From positions 1-64,000 of the forward strand of contig JAEYOQ010000001.1 in NCBI GenBank assembly GCA_023411555.1: DNA of 64,000 nt, given 5' to 3'. The translations under genes were made by a program, and so were the position numbers. Shown in pieces: positions 32,168 through 42,672 of this stretch; position 1 is the stretch's first letter; every line of letters starts with the position of its first letter. This DNA comes from Bacillota bacterium. Lineage in GTDB: Bacteria; Bacillota; Clostridia; Lachnospirales; Lachnospiraceae. Under the pieces are notes generated by a model that saw only the letters and a program-made list of their open reading frames with translations, was not told the DNA's origin and did not search any database.

Positions 32168-33571
32168 CTACAAGCCTAGAAGATTTTCTCCCACGGATAC
32201 GATGTCTCCGGCGCCCATTGTTATCAACAGGTCACCGTTCATACAATTTTGTAATAAATAATTTTCAATATCGTCAAAGCAAGGGAAGTAATGAACTTCT
32301 TTGCCTAATTTCTCGAGCTCCCGTACTAAATCCTTGGAGGAGATGTCTCCTGGATCCTTCTCTCTTGCTGCATAGATATCGGCTAGGACAATCTTATCCG
32401 CTAGGGACAGAGCTTCAGCGAACTCGGTCAGGTGCTTTTTCATTCTGGTATAGGTGTGAGGCTGGAACACGCACCATAAGGTTTTATGGGGATACTTAAT
32501 TGCGGCGTCCAAGGTAGCCTTAACCTCGGTGGGATGATGGGCATAATCATCAATGACAGTAACTCCGCCGATCTCTCCTTTATATTCAAAGCGGCGCTTG
32601 GAATTATGGAAGGATAGTAGAGCGCTCTTAATTTTATTAATCGGAAGGCCCAGCTCAAGAGCTACACCGATGGCCGGTATTGAATTAGATAGGTTATGAA
32701 TGCCAACTACGTTTAAGCTGATTCGATCAATGAACTTACCCTTATAATATAGATCATAGCTACCCATGCTCTGATCATTAAAGACAATCCGATCAGCGGC
32801 AAGATCATAAGAACGATCGCCTTTGCGATACTCGGGATCTATGATACCATAGGTAAGAACCTCGCATTCCAGGTCCTTGGTAAATTCCTCAATACGGTCG
32901 ATATCTCCATTAATAAATAGCTGCCCATTCTTCGGCAGTCGTTTTGCAAAGAGGTGAAAGGAATTACGAATATCCTCCAGGTCTTTGAAGAAGTCAAGGT
33001 GATCCGCATCGATATTAAGTATTATGGCGCGATTGGGGTTGAATTCAAGAAAAGTGTTAGTATATTCGCAGGCCTCGATAATAAAGTGCTCTGACTTACC
33101 CATGCGAATATTACCACCAATAGCATCCAGAATTCCACCAACAGAGATGGTGGGGTCCATTGCGGACTCCAAAAAGATGAGGGAGAGCATAGAGGTTGTA
33201 GTAGTTTTACCATGGGTTCCAGCAACTGCGATGGAATCTTCAAAATTCAGCATTAGCTGACCAATCATAGCTGCTCGGCTCAGCATGGGAATATTTCTGC
33301 GTTTAACCTCTTGAAACTCCTCATTATCCTCGTGGATTGCGGATGTATAAACAACAACATCAATATCGGGGGTAATGTTGGCGGCCCTTTGGCCAAGAGC
33401 AACCGTGATTCCTAGTGCCTCGAGATGATCAGTTATTTTACTTTGGTGGCTGTCGGATCCGCTTACTTTAAAACCGAGGGTATGTAGATACTCTGCAAAG
33501 CCACTCATGCTTATTCCGCCAATGCCGACAAAATGAATCCGGCATGGTGTATTAAAATCAATTTTGTACAT
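32168..33571 (-). CDS. murC: UDP-N-acetylmuramate--L-alanine ligase
   Basis: Cytoplasmic ligase (467 residues) that adds the first L-alanine to UDP-MurNAc in peptidoglycan synthesis. The N-terminal GIGGISMSG nucleotide-binding loop, ATP loop GTHGKTTTTS (about 113-122), ACEYTNTFL and the C-terminal DDYAHHPTEV and FQPHTYTR motifs are all present. Length is normal. AGGAAG precedes the ATG. It is a single gene; its 3' end abuts the DnaA-box cluster. Confidence 0.95.
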   Translation of the reverse strand: MYKIDFNTPCRIHFVGIGGISMSGFAEYLHTLGFKVSGSDSHQSKITDHLEALGITVALGQRAANITPDIDVVVYTSAIHEDNEEFQEVKRRNIPMLSRAAMIGQLMLNFEDSIAVAGTHGKTTTTSMLSLIFLESAMDPTISVGGILDAIGGNIRMGKSEHFIIEACEYTNTFLEFNPNRAIILNIDADHLDFFKDLEDIRNSFHLFAKRLPKNGQLFINGDIDRIEEFTKDLECEVLTYGIIDPEYRKGDRSYDLAADRIVFNDQSMGSYDLYYKGKFIDRISLNVVGIHNLSNSIPAIGVALELGLPINKIKSALLSFHNSKRRFEYKGEIGGVTVIDDYAHHPTEVKATLDAAIKYPHKTLWCVFQPHTYTRMKKHLTEFAEALSLADKIVLADIYAAREKDPGDISSKDLVRELEKLGKEVHYFPCFDDIENYLLQNCMNGDLLITMGAGDIVSVGENLLGL

Positions 33572-33895
33572 AGTACACTTCCTATTCTTTTTTTATTCAT
33601 GATTAGCATATCTTTGTGAAGTTTTACTATCTGCTATTATAACCCATTTTCCCCAAATTACAATATTAAAATGCTTCCTTATCAGTGGTTTGTGGCCCGT
33701 CGGAAGCCTTTTTTGGAGTGTATAAATATTTATGTTTATTAATACAAGGCATAGTCATTATATTCTATAGGAATGAATTAGTTGCTTACTCTACATGAAA
33801 AAAATACATAATATCGAAAATTTGCGCTCCGAAATGGCTGATTTAGGCTCATAATTGATAAAATATAGTTTTTTTGGGTTTTTTCGTAAATATTA

Positions 33896-33924
33896 TTCAC
33901 AATTTAGAACAATTATGGTATAAT
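33896..33924 (+). promoter_or_regulatory. Promoter of spoVG
   Basis: TTCACA (33896-33901), 17 bp, TATAAT (33919-33924), about 145 bp before the start codon. In Bacillus spoVG uses sigma-H; here a sigma-A type site is the clearest match. The rest of 33572-34070 is AT-rich without other recognised features. Confidence 0.65.
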
Positions 33925-34070
33925 AAGGGAAGTATCAACATGTTGTTCGAAATCTAGGTATAAGGGTTATTAACGTACCATTAGTAACATGCGAAGAATG
34001 TAATTATCTAATGCTATACTTACATTTCCTAAACAACTAACGATAAATACGACAAAAGGGGGACCATGTC

Positions 34071-34352
34071 ATGCAAATTACCGACGTACGCGTGCGTAAG
34101 GTGAGTAAGGAAGGAAAGATGAAGGCTGTTGTATCAATTACACTTGATAACGAGTTCGTGGTTCACGATATCAAGGTAATTGAAGGGGATAAGGGCTTAT
34201 TCATCGCTATGCCAAGCAGAAAGGCCGGAGATGGAGAGTATCGCGATATTGCTCATCCAATCAACTCAGACACGAGGGATAGAATCCAGAAGATTATCCT
34301 CGAAAAGTATGAGATCGCCGCACTTGAAACAGAGGAAACAGAGGAAGAATAG
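34071..34352 (+). CDS. spoVG: Regulator SpoVG
   Basis: A 93-residue DNA/RNA-binding regulator, of normal length. MQITDVRVRKV, LDNEFVVHDIKVIEG, LFIAMPSRK and the DIAHPINSDTR motif are diagnostic. In Firmicutes it influences septation at sporulation, capsule and virulence genes. A GGGGGACC site precedes the start. It is monocistronic, with its own promoter and terminator. Confidence 0.95.
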   Translation: MQITDVRVRKVSKEGKMKAVVSITLDNEFVVHDIKVIEGDKGLFIAMPSRKAGDGEYRDIAHPINSDTRDRIQKIILEKYEIAALETEETEEE

Positions 34353-34372
34353 CAAAAAACTGTACTAAAGGG

Positions 34373-34402
34373 AAAAAAGCAGCTATGGGGGCTGCTTTTT
34401 TT
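34373..34402 (+). terminator. Intrinsic terminator after spoVG
   Basis: AAAAAAGCAGC and GCTGCTTTTTT form a stem with a 7-nt loop, ending in seven T residues. Confidence 0.88.
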
Positions 34403-34476
34403 GTTGCCACCAACAAGCAAAAAGCTTATAATTATATCGCATGTACCCAGTTATTAACTAAGTAGAGGTGGATCAG

Positions 34477-35475
34477 ATGATGAGGGAGTCTTTAGCGAAT
34501 AAATGTGATTTGTTTGCCAACAATTATAATGTGTTAAGTAAGAAATTCAAATGGAATTATTCGATTAATACTAGATTAGGTGCGTTACTATATACCATGG
34601 AGAATCGGGAGGCAGATATCGAAGCAATCGAGCGATGCCGTAAGATTATCAATGATAATACGGGGGTTTTTTCGCAGTTTAAAGATTCTACTAATTTTAT
34701 GTCCTCGGTCATGCTATCTCTTCAATCAGATCCGGAGCCGATGTTTAAGAGTGTCCTTAGCGTCTATGATACCATGAAGAAGCAGGGCTTTCACGCCTCG
34801 CCGTATCTGGTGCTGGCAGCTATCTCAATAGCCTTGCAAGCAGATCCCTATAATTATCGTAGAGTGATTGAATCAGCAAAGAACTATTATGATGCCATGA
34901 AGCAGGCCCATCGGTTCATTACCTCCTCAGATGATTACGGCTTTGCAGCACTACTCGCTATGTCGGATAAGCCAGTGCATCAGGCTATTAAGGAGATGGA
35001 GGAGTGCTATCGAATCCTCAAGGGAGATTTCATCGGGGCAAATTCGGTGCAGGCTCTTTCCCATGTGCTGACCTTCAGTGAGGAGACAGCCTATGATAAA
35101 TGTAGGCGGGTGGCTGACCTGAACCGGGAATTGAAGGATAAAAAATGTAAAATAGGATCAGGGATTGAGCTATCCTTCCTGGGAGTGATTGCTCTTTTAC
35201 AGGAGGATACATCAAAGCTGGTAGCTGAGATTGTAGCCGTAAAAGACTACCTCAAAACGAAGAAAGGCTTTGGAGTGTGGTCAATTACCAGTACGGAGCG
35301 TATCATGTTATCAGTCGCTATCGTTTGCAATGATTATCTGACAGATACGAGGAGAAGTACCATGGAATATACCCTAGCCAATAATATTACGGGAATTCAG
35401 ATCGCTCAGCAGATGGTAGTGATGGCAGCAGCCTCAGGCGCCGCAGCAGCAGCTGCAGCATCGGCTGCGACTTAA
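34477..35475 (+). CDS. DUF4003 family protein
   Basis: A 332-residue mostly helical cytoplasmic protein of the DUF4003 family, common in Firmicutes and of unknown function. No catalytic motif is visible. The C-terminus is a low-complexity Ala/Ser stretch (about 20 residues). ATG 34477 is favoured over GTG 34468 because AGAGGTGG sits 5 bp upstream. It lies between the spoVG terminator and pth. Confidence 0.75.
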   Translation: MMRESLANKCDLFANNYNVLSKKFKWNYSINTRLGALLYTMENREADIEAIERCRKIINDNTGVFSQFKDSTNFMSSVMLSLQSDPEPMFKSVLSVYDTMKKQGFHASPYLVLAAISIALQADPYNYRRVIESAKNYYDAMKQAHRFITSSDDYGFAALLAMSDKPVHQAIKEMEECYRILKGDFIGANSVQALSHVLTFSEETAYDKCRRVADLNRELKDKKCKIGSGIELSFLGVIALLQEDTSKLVAEIVAVKDYLKTKKGFGVWSITSTERIMLSVAIVCNDYLTDTRRSTMEYTLANNITGIQIAQQMVVMAAASGAAAAAAASAAT

Positions 35476-35518
35476 TACAGACTTTTACTTGATTCACTTA
35501 ATATCTCTAAAACTGATA

Positions 35519-35640
35519 TGATTGATTACATGATGAATGAAAGATTGCAAGGCTAGCTTTATATATAATATTCATAAAATTTAAGTTTAGCTCGTTTGAT
35601 TACATACTTTATTAAAAGTTGCAAGTCTAGCAAATTTTAC
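35519..35640. repeat. Two decayed copies of the 41-bp hairpin family
   Basis: Two segments combine TTGATTACAT with AAAg(a)TTGCAAG.CTAGC, resembling the units at 8408-8530 (TTGATTACATGATTCACAAAAAG, GCGAAGCTAAC). They are diverged and not in perfect tandem. Confidence 0.4.
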
Positions 35641-35670
35641 GATAAGCTAAGAATAGAAAGGTTAATATAT

Positions 35671-36237
35671 ATGTACATTATAGTAGGGTTAGGAAACCCA
35701 ACCAAGGAATATCAGGCAACAAGACATAATATCGGATGGGATGCAATCACAAGAATATCGGATGATTATCGGATACCCTTGGATTTTAAGAAGCATAAGG
35801 CGATTTGTGGTAAGGGTTATATAGAGGCAGAGAAGGTTATACTAGCTCAGCCTACAACCTATATGAACCTAAGCGGTGAAAGTGTACGAGAACTTATGGA
35901 CTTTTATAAGGTGTCACCAGAGGAGATCATTGTGATTTATGACGATATCAGCCTAGAGGTGGGGCAGCTACGTATTCGCAAGAAGGGCAGTGCTGGCGGG
36001 CATAACGGGATCAAGAGCATTATAAGCCATCTCGGTACCGACGAATTTCCAAGGATTAAGGTGGGAGTCGGTGATAAGCCGAAGAACTGGGACTTAGCAG
36101 ATTATGTGCTCTCCAGATTCAGCAAGGAGGAGAATGAAATCATTCGGGAGGCCTTAAAGAACACCTCTGATGCCTGTAAAATGATTACAAGCGGTGATAT
36201 TGATGCCGCAATGAATATCTACAATCGAAAGAAATAA
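35671..36237 (+). CDS. pth: Peptidyl-tRNA hydrolase
   Basis: Recycles peptidyl-tRNAs released from stalled ribosomes (188 residues, normal). GLGNPTKEYQATRHNIGWDA holds the conserved Asn and catalytic His, and YDDISLEVGQLRIRKKGS and GGHNGIKSI complete the signature. The start at 35671 follows GAAAGG; the longer frame from 35596 runs into repeat DNA and is rejected. It is followed after 47 bp by mfd, a conserved order in Firmicutes. Confidence 0.95.
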   Translation: MYIIVGLGNPTKEYQATRHNIGWDAITRISDDYRIPLDFKKHKAICGKGYIEAEKVILAQPTTYMNLSGESVRELMDFYKVSPEEIIVIYDDISLEVGQLRIRKKGSAGGHNGIKSIISHLGTDEFPRIKVGVGDKPKNWDLADYVLSRFSKEENEIIREALKNTSDACKMITSGDIDAAMNIYNRKK

Positions 36238-36284
36238 TAAGAATACAAATTTGAAGTTTATTGTTTTCATAGGAGGATATACTG

Positions 36285-39200
36285 TTGAAAACCTTTACCA
36301 TGCCCCTGATGGAGCTAAAGGAATTTATAGACATCAGGGAGAATATTAGAAAGAAATCTCTGCCGGTACAGGTTACCGGCTGTATTGATTCCCAAAAATG
36401 CCACCTGATGCAAGGACTCGGAGAGGGCTTTCGCTATCGTGTTATCGTAACCTACAATGATTTAAAAGCGAAGGAAATCTATGAGGATTATCGACTTTAT
36501 GATAAGGAAGTTCTGTTATATCCGGCCAAGGACATCATCTTTTATAGTGCTGATATCCACGGTAATGCCATAGTTAGGGATCGTCTCAAGGTGCTTCGTA
36601 GGTTGATTGAGGGGAAGGAAGCCACAATAATTCTTTCGCTGGACGGTGGTATGGATCGGTTGCTGCCGCTTTCCATGGTGAGGGAGCGTATTCTTACAGT
36701 GAGCACCGCCTCCACGATAAAGCTAACCAAGTTCAGTGAGGATCTGGTACGTCTCGGTTATGAGCGTCAGGCTCAGGTTGAGGCCCCCGGAGACTTTGCG
36801 GTACGTGGTGGTATTATCGATGTATTCCCGCTTACAGAGGATGCACCTTATCGAATTGAATTATGGGGAGATGAGATTGATTCCATCCGTACCTTTGATG
36901 TCAGTAGTCAGCGTTCCATTGAACAGGTGGAGGAGCTGGTAATCTATCCGGCAGCCGAGATTATCCCTGATGAAGCAAGACTCAGAGAGGGTATTCGCAA
37001 GCTGGAGGAAGAGGAGAAAAAGTATTATAAGGCGCTCCGAGAGCAGTTTAAGACTGAGGAAGCAGCCAGAATTCATCAGATTATTCAGGAATTTAAGGAC
37101 AACCTAGATGCATACCAAGGCTCAGTGGCATTAGAAAGCTACATCAATTATTTCTTCGAGGAGACCATGAGCTTCTTCCAATATTTCGATCAGGAGGACA
37201 CTATATTCTTCTTGGATGAGCCGGGACGACTGGCAGAAAAGGGAGAAGCGGTTGAGCTTGAGTTTCGAGAGGGCATGATCGGTCGAATCGAGAAGGGTTA
37301 TATCCTTCCCGGTCAGACGGATGTCATCTATGGTTATAAGGAAGTCATGGGGATGCTGGCGAACCGCAATACGGTTCTCATCAGTACCATGGAGGTTAAG
37401 AATAATTTTTATGCTCCGAAGCATAAGTATGATTTTACAGTACAGACCGTAGCGTCCTATCATAATAATTTTGAGGTTCTGATTAAGGATCTGGAGCGTT
37501 GGAAGAAGAATAAATATAGGGTAATCCTTCTTTCCGGCTCTCGGACGAGAGCCATGCGTCTTTCGGAGGATCTAAGAGAATTTAATCTAAGTGCCTTCTA
37601 CAGTGAGGATATGGATCGGGTATTACAAAGTGGTGAAATCATGGTTGCCTACGGCAATCTACGCAGAGGATTTGAGTATCCGCTGATTAAGCTGGTTGTT
37701 ATCTCAGAGAGCGATATATTCGGCAGTGAGAAGAAAAAAAAGAGAAAGAAATCCTCTTATGAGGGCAACAAGATACAAAGCTTTACGGAGCTGACACCCG
37801 GTGATTATGTTGTACATGAAAACCACGGACTTGGTATCTACAAGGGTATCGAGAAGATTGAAGTAGATAAGGTTACAAAGGACTATATTAAGATAGAATA
37901 CGGCGGTGGAGGCGTGTTGTATGTTCTTGCAACAGGCCTAGATGTGATCCAAAAATATTCCGGGTCGGAAGGTCGAAAGCCGAAACTGAATAAGCTGAAC
38001 TCTATAGAATGGAAGAATACAAAGGCAAAGGTACGTGGTGCGGTTCAAGAGGTGGCCAAGGAGCTGGTCGAGCTGTATGCCCAGCGACAGCAGAAGATCG
38101 GCTTTCAGTTCGGAGAGGACACCGTATGGCAGAGGGAATTCGAGGAGGCATTTCCTTACGATGAGACAGAGGATCAGCTTCGTGCCATTGAGGCAACCAA
38201 GAAGGATATGGAAAGTAATCGCATCATGGATCGTCTAATCTGTGGAGACGTTGGTTATGGCAAGACAGAAATAGCAATACGAGCTGCCTTTAAAGCGGTG
38301 TCCTACGGAAAGCAGGTGGTGGTATTGGTACCTACCACAATCCTGGCCCAGCAGCATTATAATACTCTGGTACAGCGTATGATGGATTTCCCGGTTAGTA
38401 TCGATGTATTGTCTCGTTTTAGAAGTGCTGCCGAACAGAAGAAGACCTTGGAACGACTGAAGAAAGGAAGCCTTGATATTATTGTAGGCACTCATCGGGT
38501 TCTGTCCTCCGATGTAAAGTTTAAGAATTTGGGACTTTTAATTGTAGATGAGGAGCAGCGTTTTGGAGTTACCCACAAAGAGAAGATTAAGCAGATGAAG
38601 AAGGATGTCGATGTGCTTACCTTGACAGCGACACCCATACCCAGGACACTTCATATGAGCCTGATTGGGATTCGTGATATGAGCGTATTAGATGAACCTC
38701 CGGTAGACCGTCTCCCGATTCAAACCTATGTACTGGAGCATAATGATGAGATTATTCGAGAAGCGATCAACCGCGAGCTTGCGAGGGATGGCCAGGTATA
38801 CTATGTCTATAATCGGGTTAACGGTATTGATGAGATTGCCAATAATGTGGCACGGTTATGTCCTGAAGCCAATGTAGCCTTTGCCCATGGACAGATGAAT
38901 GAGAGAACCTTGGAGAAGATCATGTTTGATTTTATCTCGGGGGAGATTGATGTTCTGGTGTCCACCACGATTATTGAGACTGGACTGGATATCTCCAACG
39001 TTAATACCATGATTATCGATGATGCAGACCGCCTGGGACTCTCTCAGCTCTATCAGTTACGAGGACGTGTCGGACGATCCAATCGGACCTCCTATGCCTT
39101 TTTGATGTATCGCCGGGACAAGATGCTAAAGGAAATCGCAGAGAAGCGTCTTCATGCTATTAAGGAATTTACGGAGCTGGGCTCTGGTTTTAAGATTGCT

Positions 39201-39821
39201 ATGCGTGATCTGGAGATTCGAGGAGCAGGTAATCTCCTCGGGGCGGAGCAGAGCGGCCATATGGAAGCGGTAGGCTATGATCTGTATTGTAAGATGCTTA
39301 ACGAAGCAGTCAAGTCCATGAAAGGGGATGAGACCTCATTGGATGAGACCTACGAGACAACGGTGGATATGGATATGGATGCCTTTATACCGGCTACCTA
39401 TATTAAGAATGAGGTACAGAAACTGGATATCTACAAGAGGATTGCTGAGATAGAGAATGAAGAGGAAATGATGGATATGCAGGAGGAGCTTATCGACCGC
39501 TTTGGAGATATGCCTACTGCGGTAAATAATCTACTAAATATTGCACTGATTAAGGCAATTAGTCACAAGCTTTACATCGTTCAGCTGATACACAAGGATA
39601 AGGAGGTAAAATTTATTATGTATCCAAAGGCAAAGCTTGCAGTTGAAAAGATCCCTGAGCTTATGCTAAAATATCAGAACAATCTTAAGTTGATACCACA
39701 GTCCGATCCTTATTTTGTGTATCGATTACAGAGTAGTCAAAAGGGTCGGAATGAAACGATAGCAATATTTGATCAACTATATAAGCTCCTAGCGGATTTT
39801 AAGATATTACTACAGAATTAA
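36285..39821 (+). CDS. mfd: Transcription-repair coupling factor
   Basis: A 1178-residue DNA translocase that removes stalled RNA polymerase and recruits UvrA. A UvrB-like N-terminal region is followed by the polymerase-interacting domain (GDYVVHENHGLGIYKGI, about 505), a helicase core with GDVGYGKTE (about 654) and DEEQRFG (about 755), RecG-like RGRVGRS, and a C-terminal TRCF domain. The start is TTG, 8 bp after AGGAGG. It lies downstream of pth and upstream of a PrsA-like foldase gene. Confidence 0.95.
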   Translation: MKTFTMPLMELKEFIDIRENIRKKSLPVQVTGCIDSQKCHLMQGLGEGFRYRVIVTYNDLKAKEIYEDYRLYDKEVLLYPAKDIIFYSADIHGNAIVRDRLKVLRRLIEGKEATIILSLDGGMDRLLPLSMVRERILTVSTASTIKLTKFSEDLVRLGYERQAQVEAPGDFAVRGGIIDVFPLTEDAPYRIELWGDEIDSIRTFDVSSQRSIEQVEELVIYPAAEIIPDEARLREGIRKLEEEEKKYYKALREQFKTEEAARIHQIIQEFKDNLDAYQGSVALESYINYFFEETMSFFQYFDQEDTIFFLDEPGRLAEKGEAVELEFREGMIGRIEKGYILPGQTDVIYGYKEVMGMLANRNTVLISTMEVKNNFYAPKHKYDFTVQTVASYHNNFEVLIKDLERWKKNKYRVILLSGSRTRAMRLSEDLREFNLSAFYSEDMDRVLQSGEIMVAYGNLRRGFEYPLIKLVVISESDIFGSEKKKKRKKSSYEGNKIQSFTELTPGDYVVHENHGLGIYKGIEKIEVDKVTKDYIKIEYGGGGVLYVLATGLDVIQKYSGSEGRKPKLNKLNSIEWKNTKAKVRGAVQEVAKELVELYAQRQQKIGFQFGEDTVWQREFEEAFPYDETEDQLRAIEATKKDMESNRIMDRLICGDVGYGKTEIAIRAAFKAVSYGKQVVVLVPTTILAQQHYNTLVQRMMDFPVSIDVLSRFRSAAEQKKTLERLKKGSLDIIVGTHRVLSSDVKFKNLGLLIVDEEQRFGVTHKEKIKQMKKDVDVLTLTATPIPRTLHMSLIGIRDMSVLDEPPVDRLPIQTYVLEHNDEIIREAINRELARDGQVYYVYNRVNGIDEIANNVARLCPEANVAFAHGQMNERTLEKIMFDFISGEIDVLVSTTIIETGLDISNVNTMIIDDADRLGLSQLYQLRGRVGRSNRTSYAFLMYRRDKMLKEIAEKRLHAIKEFTELGSGFKIAMRDLEIRGAGNLLGAEQSGHMEAVGYDLYCKMLNEAVKSMKGDETSLDETYETTVDMDMDAFIPATYIKNEVQKLDIYKRIAEIENEEEMMDMQEELIDRFGDMPTAVNNLLNIALIKAISHKLYIVQLIHKDKEVKFIMYPKAKLAVEKIPELMLKYQNNLKLIPQSDPYFVYRLQSSQKGRNETIAIFDQLYKLLADFKILLQN

Positions 39822-39909
39822 ACGAATCACAATAGCTTAAATAGTATCACATACAGTCCTTGGAGAGGGACCATAAATACTACTACTATATATACGAGGG
39901 GAATCAATC

Positions 39910-41316
39910 ATGAGGACAAGTCGTAAATTAATTATCGTGTTATCCACATTACTGCTGCTGATGTTGCTGTCAGCCTGTCGGGTTGGTAAAGAACGATATG
40001 AATTAACGAATTATATAGGAAAATCGGTATCGACCTTCGAGAAGAGGTCTGGTACGGAGCTTGTAGAGCAGGGTACCGGTGTATATCGTATGGAGAATGT
40101 GGTTCAGATTATGGCTCCGGATGGAAAGGTAAGTGCTATAACACTGTTAAATGGGGCCGCTGAATATAAGGTCTATGGGGTATATATCGGAATGACCAAG
40201 GCAGAGGCGGATGTGTTGCTGGCTGAAAGCTTTGGAAAAGAGATCACCAAAACAATCAATACCGAGAAAAATGCAGTTACTTATACCTATCTGAAAAATG
40301 AAAAGGAGCTATATATCTCCTATGATGTTGATAAAGAGACAGTGACGGAATTATCTTACTATATCGTGGATAAAAAGGTACAGGAGGAGAACAGTCCGGA
40401 GGTCCAGACCAACTCTGGTGAGCTGATGATCATGATAGGAGATATGCGGGTCTATTATAATGAAGCAATGGTCTATCTGAAATCAGCCCAGGAAAATTAT
40501 GAGACAGAGTATGGTAATGATATCTGGGATGCTGATATTTTAGGAAACGGTGAGACCTTTGGATCGATGATTAAGGAGGAAGTGATCAATCAGATTACCG
40601 AGCTAAAGATCATTGGTGCAGAGGCGGCAAAGGAAGGAATCACCTTGACGGAGGAGGAGTTGGCTGATGCCAACGCTTATGCCAAGGAACACTTTAATGG
40701 ACTAGCCTCAGAGGATATCAGTAAATATCTGTTTACTGAGGAGCTGTTACGACAGATTTATGCAGACAATCTTCTCGCAGAAAAGACATTTGAGCATTTT
40801 ACCATTAATGTTGATAATAAGGTATCTGATTTGGAATCAAAACAAGTTACAATTCAGCATATACTAATCAATAGCGTCAATTATGACAGTGAAGGCAAGG
40901 CCATCGAATTATCTCCGGAGGATAAGGCAGCAGCCTACGAGAAGGTAAAAAATCTGCTGGAGCAGGCAAAGACTACAGAGGATTTCAAAGCTCTGGCTGA
41001 ATCGAAAACGGAAGCAGAGACCATAGAGTATACCTTTGGCCGAGGTGAGGGCCCGGAGGAATACAGTGACTCCTTTGAGCAAGCGGCATTTACCCTTAGA
41101 ACGGGTCAGGTGAGTGATATCATTACGACAGAGTATGGCTGGCATATCCTGTATTGTGTATCGGATTATGATGAGGATGCCACCACTCAGAAGAAGGAAG
41201 AAATTATCAACCAGAGAAGAAGTGAACTATTTGCCGAGCTGTATAAGGAATGGACCGCCAATTATGATTTGGTTGTGAATAGTGAGGCTTGGAAGACAAT
41301 CAGCTTTGAGAGATAA
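39910..41316 (+). CDS. PrsA/SurA-like peptidylprolyl isomerase lipoprotein
   Basis: A 468-residue exported foldase. The lipoprotein signal ends in LLSAC (lipid on C23). A SurA-like N-terminal region is followed by a parvulin (PpiC) domain at about 315-425, with VTIQHILI, FGRGEGPEEYSDSFEQAAF and EYGWHILYC. It acts outside the membrane on secreted proteins. It lies 88 bp after mfd and has GAGGGG before the ATG. Residues 30-155 are a family-specific extension without a recognised domain. Confidence 0.85.
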   Translation: MRTSRKLIIVLSTLLLLMLLSACRVGKERYELTNYIGKSVSTFEKRSGTELVEQGTGVYRMENVVQIMAPDGKVSAITLLNGAAEYKVYGVYIGMTKAEADVLLAESFGKEITKTINTEKNAVTYTYLKNEKELYISYDVDKETVTELSYYIVDKKVQEENSPEVQTNSGELMIMIGDMRVYYNEAMVYLKSAQENYETEYGNDIWDADILGNGETFGSMIKEEVINQITELKIIGAEAAKEGITLTEEELADANAYAKEHFNGLASEDISKYLFTEELLRQIYADNLLAEKTFEHFTINVDNKVSDLESKQVTIQHILINSVNYDSEGKAIELSPEDKAAAYEKVKNLLEQAKTTEDFKALAESKTEAETIEYTFGRGEGPEEYSDSFEQAAFTLRTGQVSDIITTEYGWHILYCVSDYDEDATTQKKEEIINQRRSELFAELYKEWTANYDLVVNSEAWKTISFER

Positions 41317-41350
41317 TAAACATTTGGATAATTGAATAACAGCAATCTGA

Positions 41351-41417
41351 AAGGATAATATACCCTGCTAGTCGGAAGCATATCTACAATTGATCTGCGA
41401 GGGAGTGTATTATCCTT
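41351..41417 (+). terminator. Hairpin terminator after the foldase gene
   Basis: AAGGATAATATACCCT pairs with AGGGAGTGTATTATCCTT across a 33-nt loop, followed by CTTTGC. Confidence 0.6.
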
Positions 41418-41467
41418 CTTTGCATCTTCTGATATTAGAAATACACTACAATAATCATAATTCTTAC

Positions 41468-41496
41468 TTGAAAGATAAAATAAAATATAGTATCAT
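41468..41496 (+). promoter_or_regulatory. Promoter of the FIST-MCP pair
   Basis: TTGAAA (41468-41473), 17 bp, TATCAT (41491-41496), about 65 bp before the FIST gene. Confidence 0.5.
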
Positions 41497-41560
41497 GTAC
41501 CCTAATTAATTTGTTAAGGCAGCTACAAGCAAATCAGACAATTGGAAGGATGAACAGAAG

Positions 41561-42661
41561 ATGAACTACAAGATTGCTAGAAGCAATAATGCGGATATTC
41601 ATAATGCAATTGAAGAAGCAACCACGGGATTAAATAATCCCCAATTAATACTGTTCTTTTCGGGTGTAGACGAGTTTCCTCAATATGCGAGGGAGATAAA
41701 GAAAAGGTTTCCGGATGCCATCACCATGGGTGCGACAACCTTTGCAGCATTCTGCAAGGAAGGTGCATATAAGGATACCTTGATGGTGTTGGGTTTTGAA
41801 GATGGAATTCGGTGTGAGGCAAGCTTGTTAGAGGATGTAGATAAATATGCTCTGAAGTATTATGAAAGAGTGGAGAACTTAGCGGCTAGGTATAACAATC
41901 CAGAGAATACTATGTGTCTTGAATTTTCCAGTGCACTCATCAGTTGTGAAGAATTAGTCCTGTCCACTTTAAATTCTGTATTGTCTAAAAAGAAAATCCC
42001 CGTATTTGGCGGCTCAGCAGGTGATAAAGGAAGGGCTGAGAAGTCTCTTATTTCACTAAATGGTCAGGTGTATAATAACGCCTGTGTTTTTGTTATGATT
42101 GAGAATCTGAAGGGAAGAATTCGTTTTTATCGTGAGAACATCTATAAACCTACCAAGCATTACTTTAAATCTACGAAGGTGGATGTTCGAAATAGAATTG
42201 TCTATGAATATGATAATAAGCCGGCAGCTCAGGTGATGGCAGATGCCATGGGTGTAACACTAAAGGATCTACCTGCATATCTGGACAGCTATCCGGTGGG
42301 CCGTATTATCGGCAATGAGATGTACATTTCCGCCAATAAGTCCATTGTCAAGGACAAGGGTATGGCATACCATGCCAGAATCTATAATAATTCTCAAGTT
42401 GTATTGTTAGAGCCAGATGATTATAGATCCGTAATAAAAAGAACCTTGGAGCTGGTTAGGCAAGAATGCAAAAGACCCAGTCTGACCCTTATGGTTAACT
42501 GTCTGGCCCGTTCGATTCTTTTTGAGAGTGAAGGATATCTGAATGAGTTTGCGCAAGAGGTGGGAGCTTCAGTCGGTAATTTCATAGGCTTTGCCGGTTA
42601 TGGGGAGCAATTAAAGGAACAGCATTTCAATCAGACAATGATTTTAGCCGTGTTCGAATAG
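41561..42661 (+). CDS. FIST-domain sensory protein
   Basis: A 366-residue soluble protein with FIST N and FIST C domains (F-box and intracellular signal transduction), thought to bind small ligands such as amino acids. The N-terminal part has LILFFSGVDEFPQYA and FPDAITMGATT; the C-terminal part has YPVGRIIGNEMYIS and GFAGYGEQL. No output domain is fused to it. The chemoreceptor gene starts 11 bp later, so the two probably act as a split receptor. Confidence 0.82.
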   Translation: MNYKIARSNNADIHNAIEEATTGLNNPQLILFFSGVDEFPQYAREIKKRFPDAITMGATTFAAFCKEGAYKDTLMVLGFEDGIRCEASLLEDVDKYALKYYERVENLAARYNNPENTMCLEFSSALISCEELVLSTLNSVLSKKKIPVFGGSAGDKGRAEKSLISLNGQVYNNACVFVMIENLKGRIRFYRENIYKPTKHYFKSTKVDVRNRIVYEYDNKPAAQVMADAMGVTLKDLPAYLDSYPVGRIIGNEMYISANKSIVKDKGMAYHARIYNNSQVVLLEPDDYRSVIKRTLELVRQECKRPSLTLMVNCLARSILFESEGYLNEFAQEVGASVGNFIGFAGYGEQLKEQHFNQTMILAVFE

Positions 42662-42672
42662 GAGGGTTTGTT

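Noticed and set aside
33672..33715. Terminator-like GCTTCC/GGAAGC with T-run between murC and spoVG
   Set aside because: The stem is only 6 bp with a long loop, and it points away from the only gene that could end there.
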